From Bacteroidota bacterium (GTDB lineage Bacteria; Bacteroidota; Bacteroidia; Bacteroidales; GCA-2748055), in assembly GCA_030642565.1 (NCBI GenBank), contig DAOWNM010000063.1, positions 1 through 10,696 of the forward strand: a stretch of 10,696 nucleotides of DNA, in the 5' to 3' direction. Below the pieces are notes generated by a model. That model made no database searches, was not told the DNA's origin, and saw nothing but the letters and a program-made list of their open reading frames with translations. Every line of letters starts with the position of its first letter. Within the stretch, counting starts at the first letter, position 1. This document shows positions 1 through 5,684 of this stretch, in pieces. The position numbers and the translations under genes were made by a program.

Positions 1-1
1 C

Positions 2-2044
2 ACCTGGTCGCCCGATCAGAAAAAGATGGCCTTTACACATACTACCTCCAGAGGTGTGGAGGTATGGGTGCTGGACCTGACTTCAGCCATTGCGAAAAGA
101 GTGACAGAGGCACTTGTCAATGCCAATTTGAGGGATGTAATTAACTGGTTCGAGGATAGCCAGACGATCCTGGTCAAGATGATCTCCTCAAAAAGAGAAC
201 CGTTGATTGATGTGGAAAATGCAGTTCCAAACGGTCCCACCATCTCTGTGGCCGATGGGAAAAAGGCTCAGAACCCAACCTACCAGGACCTGTTGCAGAA
301 TAAGAACGATGAGCATAACTTCGAACAGCTGGCTCTTTCAGAGATCCACAAGATCTCCCTGGACGGCACCAGCGAAGTGTGGCTGGGAAGCGCCATGTAC
401 AGCAACATCAGCTTTTCGCCCGATGGCAATTATGTGATGATAACCACTGTTGAGAAACCCTTCTCCTACCTGGTTCCCTACTATCGCTTTCCATCCACCA
501 CTACTGTTTATACCAGTGGAGCGGAGAAGGTGGAAACGGTCCTGGAGGTTCCCCTGATCGAAGACCTGCCCAAAGGCTTTATGGCAGTGCGGAAAGGACG
601 AAGAAGTATGAGCTGGAGAAGTGACAGACCTGCTACCCTGGTGTTTGCAGAAGCACTTGATGAGGGCGACCCACAAAACAAGGTGGAGTACAGAGACGAA
701 CTGTTTCAACTGGAGACACCCTTTAACGACACACCGATATCACTGTTAAAGACCATCAACCGTTACACCTATATTCAGTGGGGTACCGACCAGGTAGCCA
801 TCGCACACGACAACTGGTGGAACAACCGGAACCGCAAAACCTACCTCTTCGATCCTTCTGATGCATCTATAGCACCAGTGGTTCTGTATGACCGCAATTA
901 CCAGGATCGTTACAGCGATCCGGGCCGATTTGTCACCCGGAGAAATGAATATGGAAGCAGAGTCCTGACCATTCAAAAAAACAATCTGTTCCTGATTGGT
1001 AGCGGTTATACAGAGAAGGGACAGTTCCCCTTCCTGGACCAGATGAACCTGAAAAACAGAGTGACCAAACGACTCTACCAGTCGGAATATACCGACAGGC
1101 TGGAGAATCTGAGTCAGTTTGATGTGGAAAAAAACAGACTGCTGGTGCGCATCGAATCGCCCACCGATTATCCAAACTACTATTTCAGAGATCTGAAAAA
1201 GAAGAAATTACAACAGATCACCGCCTTCGATAATCCATTTAAGAGTATTCAGAATGTACATAAGGAGGTGATAACTTATCAACGCGACGACGGACTGAAG
1301 CTCTCCGGGACCCTCTACCTGCCCGTTGGGTATGATATGAAGAAAAAGGTGAAGGCCCCCATGATCCTCTGGGCATACCCCCGTGAGTTTAAGGACAAAT
1401 CCAGTGCCGGACAGACCACTGCCAATCCCAACCGGTTTACCTGCCCCAACTACGGATCGGCCATCTACTGGGTGACCAAAGGGTATGTGGTACTGGACGG
1501 GGCCGCCTTCCCCATTGTTGGAGAGGGAGATAAGGAGCCCAATGACTCTTTTCGTAAACAGCTGGTGGCCAATGCAAAGGCTGCTATCGACGCCGTGGAT
1601 AAATTGGGTTATATCGACCGGACCAGGGTGGCTGCAGGTGGACACAGCTATGGTGCCTTTATGGTGGCCAACCTGCTCTCCCACTCCAACCTGTTTGCCG
1701 CGGGTATAGCAAGAAGCGGAGCATACAACCGTACCCTCACTCCTTTTGGATTTCAGAGCGAAGAGCGCAATTACTGGGAGGCTCCGGAGGTTTACAATAC
1801 CATGTCACCCTTTATGCATGCCGATAAGATGAAGACACCCCTGCTGCTGATCCATGGGGAGGCGGACAACAATTCAGGGACCTACCCCCTTCAGAGCACC
1901 CGCTATTTCAATGCCCTGAAAGGACTTGGAGCCACAGTCAGGCTGGTCATGCTGCCCAAAGAGAGTCATGGTTACCGGACCAAAGAGAGCATCCTCCATA
2001 TGTTGTGGGAGCAGGAGCAGTGGCTGGAGAAGTATATGAAATAG
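2..2044 (+). CDS. S9 family (S9D, glutamyl endopeptidase-like) serine peptidase, 5'-truncated by window edge
   Basis: Seen: the reading frame is open from the first bases, which encode a TWSPDQ-type beta-propeller blade motif before the first ATG at 26, so the true start lies upstream. The first ~400 visible residues are propeller-like; an alpha/beta-hydrolase domain follows. The catalytic triad is readable: nucleophile Ser in GGHSYGAF (codon 1646), Asp in HGEADNN (codon 1865) and His in ESHGYR (codon 1967). Family knowledge: the block around 575-675 (VRKGRRSMSWR, then AEALDEGDP) resembles the chloroplast glutamyl endopeptidase group S9D and its Bacteroidota homologues, which cleave peptides after acidic residues. 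Full members run to roughly 800 residues or more, so about 100-200 N-terminal residues, including any signal peptide, are missing here. Inference: a periplasmic peptide-degrading enzyme. It ends 10 bp before the convergent ThuA gene. Glu specificity is not proven; a general prolyl-oligopeptidase-family peptidase is the fallback call. Confidence 0.9.
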   Translation, partial: TWSPDQKKMAFTHTTSRGVEVWVLDLTSAIAKRVTEALVNANLRDVINWFEDSQTILVKMISSKREPLIDVENAVPNGPTISVADGKKAQNPTYQDLLQNKNDEHNFEQLALSEIHKISLDGTSEVWLGSAMYSNISFSPDGNYVMITTVEKPFSYLVPYYRFPSTTTVYTSGAEKVETVLEVPLIEDLPKGFMAVRKGRRSMSWRSDRPATLVFAEALDEGDPQNKVEYRDELFQLETPFNDTPISLLKTINRYTYIQWGTDQVAIAHDNWWNNRNRKTYLFDPSDASIAPVVLYDRNYQDRYSDPGRFVTRRNEYGSRVLTIQKNNLFLIGSGYTEKGQFPFLDQMNLKNRVTKRLYQSEYTDRLENLSQFDVEKNRLLVRIESPTDYPNYYFRDLKKKKLQQITAFDNPFKSIQNVHKEVITYQRDDGLKLSGTLYLPVGYDMKKKVKAPMILWAYPREFKDKSSAGQTTANPNRFTCPNYGSAIYWVTKGYVVLDGAAFPIVGEGDKEPNDSFRKQLVANAKAAIDAVDKLGYIDRTRVAAGGHSYGAFMVANLLSHSNLFAAGIARSGAYNRTLTPFGFQSEERNYWEAPEVYNTMSPFMHADKMKTPLLLIHGEADNNSGTYPLQSTRYFNALKGLGATVRLVMLPKESHGYRTKESILHMLWEQEQWLEKYMK

Positions 2045-2054
2045 GCGGTACTTG

Positions 2055-2813
2055 TTACTCTTCGCGGAGCAATACCCATAGCAATCCTCCGCGAAGATGC
2101 TCCACAAACAGGGGATCTTCATAGAACTCCGAATCGTGTCCCAGGGCGGTATACCATTGCCGACCGCCTTCGAACTGGTGGCACCAGCAGAGGGGAAATT
2201 GCTGACCGAAGGTCTCGCCGGGATATTCACCTTTTCCCTCATCCTCCACAGTAGTCATATCTGCAGATAGCAGCACATGGATATCCGGATTCAACTGGAA
2301 TGAGTAGTAGCACTCATCCTTAACGGTCCACCTGGCAGGCAGGTGTGAAGTGGAGGGATGGTCAGGATTGGTCACCAGCACATCGAACTCCTGGTGCGGG
2401 GCATGCCGTATAAACTTTCCTCCCACCATGGCCCAGTACCATGGCCATTCACGTTCTGTGGCATTGGCTGAATGGATGGCCACAAATCCTCCACCGTTGC
2501 GAATATACTCCTGGAACGCTTTTTTCTGCTCCTCTGTCTCAAATCCTTCATTGTTGGTGTTGGAAAATATAATGGCATCGTACCTTGCAAGGTTTTCCGA
2601 AGTAAAGAGTGCAGGCAGGTCAGACAGATCGGTCAGAAATCCCTCTTCACTGCATATTTTCTCAAGGGCAGCCACACTGGCTGCAATATTCTCATGTACA
2701 TATCCCTCACCATTCCTGGTATAGATTAATATGCGTTTCTGATCGCCCGGAATGGCTGTAACAGATTGGGTTACGATCAGCAACAGGATCAGGCAATTGG
2801 TCAGCATTTTCAT
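2055..2813 (-). CDS. Secreted ThuA-domain protein (class I glutamine amidotransferase-like fold)
   Basis: A 252-residue protein. Residues 1-20 form a signal peptide (Lys-containing start, Leu/Ile core, VTA cleavage site), so it is probably periplasmic. The rest is one ThuA domain: the strand KRILIYTR at 26-33, H40 in GYVHENI, the core NGGGFVAIHS at 106-115, the RHAPHQEF segment at 136-143, and ALGHDSEFYEDP near the C-terminus at 223-234. Family knowledge: ThuA proteins were named from trehalose utilisation in rhizobia and occur widely in Bacteroidota near sugar-handling genes; the fold is amidotransferase-like, but I see no Cys-His-Glu triad and the reaction is generally unknown. The ATG at 2813 has AAGGAACGGAA just upstream, a plausible ribosome site; an ATG at 2807 is the alternative. 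It is divergent from the class II aldolase across 57 bp, so the two may share a control region. Function beyond carbohydrate-related is not assignable. Confidence 0.9.
   Translation of the reverse strand: MKMLTNCLILLLIVTQSVTAIPGDQKRILIYTRNGEGYVHENIAASVAALEKICSEEGFLTDLSDLPALFTSENLARYDAIIFSNTNNEGFETEEQKKAFQEYIRNGGGFVAIHSANATEREWPWYWAMVGGKFIRHAPHQEFDVLVTNPDHPSTSHLPARWTVKDECYYSFQLNPDIHVLLSADMTTVEDEGKGEYPGETFGQQFPLCWCHQFEGGRQWYTALGHDSEFYEDPLFVEHLRGGLLWVLLREE
2059..2097. terminator. 11-bp perfect inverted repeat between convergent genes (possible bidirectional terminator)
   Basis: The arms TCTTCGCGGAG (2059-2069) and CTCCGCGAAGA (2087-2097) are perfectly complementary around a 17-nt loop. For the plus-strand peptidase the hairpin lies 14 nt after the stop codon. 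For the minus-strand ThuA gene it is inside the last codons: the arms encode the repeated Leu-Arg-Glu/Gly segments of the C-terminus. No run of T follows on either side, so a classical Rho-independent terminator is not shown; a terminator or 3'-stabilising hairpin is inference. Confidence 0.45.
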
Positions 2814-2829
2814 TTCCGTTCCTTGTTGG

Positions 2830-2860
2830 TTTCAAACCTCAAATAAATGCTTTATTTTGG
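2830..2860 (+). promoter_or_regulatory. Possible Bacteroidota-type promoter for the class II aldolase gene
   Basis: TATTTTGG at 2853-2860 fits the -7 consensus TAnnTTTG at five of six fixed bases. TTTC at 2830-2833 sits 19 nt upstream, where a TTTG (-33) element is expected. Transcription would start near 2865. That leaves about 6 nt of leader before the ATG at 2871 and about 15 nt before the in-frame ATG at 2880, so the second start deserves attention. The match is imperfect and could be chance in AT-rich DNA. Confidence 0.3.
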
Positions 2861-2870
2861 AATATAAAAA

Positions 2871-3551
2871 ATGCATATCATGGACAACAGTCAACAGAGA
2901 GGCCGGATCAGGCAACAGATTATTGACGGGGGAGTGCGGCTGGTGAATGAGGGACTGGTGGCGCGGACCTGGGGAAACATCAGCATCAGGCTGGATGAAA
3001 CCCATATGCTGATCACACCCAGTGGGCGTATCTATGAGGATCTGACCCCGGACGATATTGTCCTTGTAAATTACCACACATCAAAATGGAAAGGTACTAT
3101 CAAGCCCTCCTCAGAAAAAGAGCTGCATTGCGAAATATACAGAAACCGTAAAAAGATCCATGCGGTGATTCATACCCACCAGATGAATGCATCCACAGTG
3201 GCAGCTGCCCACCGGGAGATTCCTCCCATTCTGGATGATATGGCTCAGATCATTGGACCTTCTGTACGGGTGGCGGAATATGCCCTTTCCTCCACCAAGA
3301 AGATTGCGAAAAGGACCGTCAGTGCCCTGAAAGGTAGAAATGCGGCACTGATGGCCAATCATGGTGCTGTCTGTGTGGGGCGCAACCTGGAAGAGGCTTT
3401 TGTGGTATGCCAGGTTCTGGAAAAAGCGTGCAAAGCCTTTATTGAAGCTGAATTCCTCGGCGGAGCAAAGAGCATCAATAAATTTGATGCCTACCTGATG
3501 CACCAGATCTATATCAGGAGGTATTCAGGAGAGGCAGATAAAAACAGATAG
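2871..3551 (+). CDS. Class II aldolase/adducin family protein (FucA-like, zinc-dependent)
   Basis: A 226-residue cytoplasmic protein without signal peptide; the length fits the L-fuculose-1-phosphate aldolase/L-ribulose-5-phosphate 4-epimerase family (about 210-230). Motifs in order: WGNIS at 34-38 and TPSG at 49-52 (phosphate and substrate binding), PSSE at 79-82 with the catalytic Glu82, HTH at 101-103 and NHG with His164. The spacings Glu82-His101 (19) and His103-His164 (61) equal those between Glu73, His92, His94 and His155 of E. coli FucA, so the zinc site is intact. Expected chemistry is reversible retro-aldol cleavage of a sugar phosphate, or epimerisation; the substrate cannot be read from sequence. 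No kinase or isomerase of a fucose, rhamnose or arabinose pathway lies nearby, so it is an orphan in this window. The start may be ATG 2871 or ATG 2880 (both in frame); the possible promoter favours the second. Confidence 0.92.
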   Translation: MHIMDNSQQRGRIRQQIIDGGVRLVNEGLVARTWGNISIRLDETHMLITPSGRIYEDLTPDDIVLVNYHTSKWKGTIKPSSEKELHCEIYRNRKKIHAVIHTHQMNASTVAAAHREIPPILDDMAQIIGPSVRVAEYALSSTKKIAKRTVSALKGRNAALMANHGAVCVGRNLEEAFVVCQVLEKACKAFIEAEFLGGAKSINKFDAYLMHQIYIRRYSGEADKNR

Positions 3552-3687
3552 TAGCTGTGTTTATCCTCCGAAATAGTGATTTCGTGGAAAATAATTTCGA
3601 GAATTATAACAAATAAAAATTTTCATGTAAAAATATTGGGCATTCACGGAACTATTATTACATTTGGTCACAGGATTTGAGTGGACC
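3552..3687. other. AT-rich intergenic region between aldolase and DagK-like gene
   Basis: This 136-bp spacer holds a weak 6-bp hairpin (CGAAAT 3569-3574, ATTTCG 3579-3584, 4-nt loop, no T run) and, at its distal end, the promoter described separately. The middle (3590-3635) is strongly AT-rich. I see no RNA gene or open frame of note in it. Confidence 0.5.
3636..3666 (+). promoter_or_regulatory. Bacteroidota -33/-7 promoter upstream of the DagK-like gene
   Basis: TACATTTG at 3659-3666 is an exact match to the -7 consensus TAnnTTTG. TTGG at 3636-3639, within ATTGGG, lies 19 nt upstream at the expected -33 position. Transcription would begin near 3671 and leave about 17 nt of leader before the ATG at 3688. 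A TTG at 3664, which could be read as a translation start, overlaps the -7 element and would lie upstream of that transcript, supporting the ATG. Confidence 0.6.
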
Positions 3688-4035
3688 ATGGTAAAAAGAT
3701 GCGCCCGTCATAACATTGGAATAAGGAAAATTGCCACAGACGATGGTGGTTTTCTCCTCCAGTTACTCTTTACAATTGCCGTTATTTCAGCCGGTATCTT
3801 TGTACAGTTGAATCCATTACAATGGGCTGTTGTAGCTTTGCTCTCTTCTGTTCTCCTCTTTACAGGATTTTACAGAAGTGCTGCCTATCTCCTGACCAGG
3901 TATGACCACTCTATCTCATCGGGCCAGGCTATACGGATCAAAGCACTGAGTAATATATTAATGGCTTTTACTGCAGGCATCTCCTTTTTTATCTACCTGA
4001 TGATCTTTATGCCGAAGATCAATCAACTGCTTTAA
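3688..4035 (+). CDS. Small three-helix membrane protein, degenerate DgkA/DagK-like (probable pseudoenzyme)
   Basis: A 115-residue protein with three hydrophobic helices (about 22-39, 44-64, 87-108), the size and layout of DgkA-type diacylglycerol/undecaprenol kinases. Against E. coli DgkA as I recall it, residues 9-95 align without gaps: GIR 11-13 on GLR, GGF 20-22 on AAF, SAA 64-66 on the SAI of the ELLN(T/S)AIE-type motif, and K85 on Lys94. The catalytic positions are mostly lost: Glu28 is Asp19, Glu34 is Gln25, Glu69 is Gly60, Asn72 is Arg63, Glu76 is Tyr67, Asp95 is Ala86. Inference: same fold, no kinase activity; perhaps a lipid-binding or partner subunit. I chose ATG 3688 over TTG 3664 because the latter overlaps the promoter. 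The end overlaps the convergent hydrolase gene by 17 bp. Alternative: an unrelated small membrane protein that resembles DagK by chance; the matched spacings make that less likely. Confidence 0.62.
   Translation: MVKRCARHNIGIRKIATDDGGFLLQLLFTIAVISAGIFVQLNPLQWAVVALLSSVLLFTGFYRSAAYLLTRYDHSISSGQAIRIKALSNILMAFTAGISFFIYLMIFMPKINQLL
4019..4035. other. 17-bp tail-to-tail overlap of convergent genes
   Basis: The plus-strand DagK-like gene ends with TAA at 4033-4035, while the minus-strand hydrolase ends with TGA at 4021-4019. The last codons of both therefore share the same 17 bp and there is no intergenic space for a terminator between them. I see no strong hairpin in 4030-4075. Confidence 0.85.
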
Positions 4036-5653
4036 GCACAAGAACAGCATCTTTTTCAAAGGGGTTCTGAATATTCAGGATCCTGCCATTGATTTGGTCA
4101 CCGGTCCTGTTGGTGTTTCCATCGACCGGATTAAACCAAGCAGAGTGATATTGCAATCCTGGTGGTAATAAAATACGCGCATCCTGCTTCTGGGGAAAAT
4201 AGATCAGGATTGTTCTATGATCCTTTGTCTTCAATAGAGAAATATGGCGTTGATATTCATCCTCGCCCGGTTGTTCCAGTAATAGTTCCTGGGCGGGAAG
4301 CATCTCCCACCAGTTAAAACCCCTTATAAACGCACCCAGGTATCCAATCTGCAAACTCCCGGGCAGATCAATCGCCGTATCCCAGGTGCTCACCCGATGT
4401 GTATATCTGTGGTTCAGGGGTTTTTCTCCTTCCCTGATCCAGGGCCAGATCCCATCCGCACCATAGGTGACACCGGAAGGAGGAGCCGCAAAAACACTCC
4501 AATAGCAAGCATTTCTTACATCATCTTCAAAGATAGCATAGCGTATCTCTTCATAACAGGGTTCCAGGTTAATCACGGGCTTTGGTGAAGTGATTTTCCA
4601 GCCTTCGGCTATGGTGTGATTAATGAAGTCAACTGTTCTTTTACCGGTTCCGTGTGAAGACTGGTATCCGTCAATATCAAACCACTCCTCGTTTCCATAG
4701 ATATCCCCTATCCACGAACCTCCGTGGGGGTGGAGTGTGGAGAGACCCTGGGGTTTGTCCTTAAACACCTGACGGCCGATATGAACCCACCGGTCCTCCA
4801 ACTCGCCAAAAAATTTCCCATCCCCTCCCAGTATCCAGGTTACATGGTGGGCACCGTACCTAGCTACCATATAGCGAGCCAACAGGATCGCCTCCCGGTC
4901 GGGCAGGTAATAACCGGGACTTAACTCCATGCCAGTACCAAATGGCAACGCCCACAACAGGACCAGTCCCGCCATATGTCCATGGGCATTGACCCGGTCC
5001 ATCTTTGTATCAAAATATTGAAAGAAACCTGGATTTAGTTTAATCCTGCCGCTGCCGGTAAATGCTACCTCACCCGCGCTATTCATATCACAACCACGCC
5101 ACTGTGTTCCCACCAGCTGGATCACATTGTATCCGTGCCGGGCCCGGTGTTCCAGATATTGCTCCCACTCTTCGGAGGTGGATTTCAACCCCCCGTTCCA
5201 TGCTGTACAACCCAGCCAGAAAAAAGGAGTGCCATCTTCATGATTCAGATGATAGGCTCCCTGCTCCCGGGTAAGCCTTCCATGTTGATAAATGGCCAGG
5301 TTGCTCCTATTCTCTGTACACGTAAATGCTCCGGATACTCCTTGCAGTCCGAAGTTGGTTGTATCAGAACAGGCTGTAACATATATCCATTCGCCCTCCT
5401 CATCGGGCATAAACCTGATCTTCCAGTTCAATCCCCCGTCCCAGAATCCGTTGATTTTATACTCCCTGCCGGATGGTGCGGTAAACAGAGCGTAAAACTC
5501 CTTTATATCGTAAAGGGGATTGGTATACTCCCTGTCACTTTCCAACCGGACTTCAAAGCGGTCCCAGAGAGCAACATTCCCATTAGAGGTAGCAGCAGAC
5601 AGTGGCAAATAGAACAAGTAAATCACAAACCCAAGTAAATATGCTATTCTCAT
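4019..5653 (-). CDS. Secreted DUF5060-DUF4038 glycoside hydrolase, GH140/apiosidase-like
   Basis: A 544-residue protein. Residues 1-20 form a signal peptide ending LPLSAA without a lipobox Cys, so it is a soluble exported enzyme. Domains in order: an N-terminal DUF5060-type beta domain (about 27-112, with WDRFEV and GFWDGG), a DUF4038 apiosidase-like TIM barrel (about 140-455, opening FFWLGCTAW at 144-152), and a C-terminal beta domain of the 'putative collagen-binding' type (about 470-542, with AWFNPVDG). Likely catalytic acids are D278 in WILGGD and E364 in NLEPCYE, the two positions conserved in characterised GH140 apiosidases. Family knowledge: GH140 releases D-apiose side chains from pectic RG-II, but many DUF4038 proteins have other or unknown substrates. 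It is the last gene of the minus-strand run, 31 nt after the YitJ-type stop. Its partners (lyase, sulfatase) suggest a sulfated glycan rather than pectin, so the substrate stays open. Confidence 0.88.
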   Translation of the reverse strand: MRIAYLLGFVIYLFYLPLSAATSNGNVALWDRFEVRLESDREYTNPLYDIKEFYALFTAPSGREYKINGFWDGGLNWKIRFMPDEEGEWIYVTACSDTTNFGLQGVSGAFTCTENRSNLAIYQHGRLTREQGAYHLNHEDGTPFFWLGCTAWNGGLKSTSEEWEQYLEHRARHGYNVIQLVGTQWRGCDMNSAGEVAFTGSGRIKLNPGFFQYFDTKMDRVNAHGHMAGLVLLWALPFGTGMELSPGYYLPDREAILLARYMVARYGAHHVTWILGGDGKFFGELEDRWVHIGRQVFKDKPQGLSTLHPHGGSWIGDIYGNEEWFDIDGYQSSHGTGKRTVDFINHTIAEGWKITSPKPVINLEPCYEEIRYAIFEDDVRNACYWSVFAAPPSGVTYGADGIWPWIREGEKPLNHRYTHRVSTWDTAIDLPGSLQIGYLGAFIRGFNWWEMLPAQELLLEQPGEDEYQRHISLLKTKDHRTILIYFPQKQDARILLPPGLQYHSAWFNPVDGNTNRTGDQINGRILNIQNPFEKDAVLVLKAVD

Positions 5654-5684
5654 GACCTAAGCTTTTATTCAAATAACTGATTCA

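Noticed and set aside
1208..1684. 158-codon minus-strand open frame opposite the peptidase catalytic domain.
   Set aside because: It has no domain signature and overlaps the conserved hydrolase region in another frame.
3569..3584. Hairpin CGAAAT-AGTG-ATTTCG after the class II aldolase gene as a terminator.
   Set aside because: The stem is only 6 bp, AT-rich, and not followed by a T run; too weak to call.
5654..5684. A separate promoter or terminator between the YitJ-type and GH140-like genes.
   Set aside because: The 31-nt gap contains a TTATTTG near-match on the minus strand but no full TAnnTTTG box, no -33 element and no hairpin.
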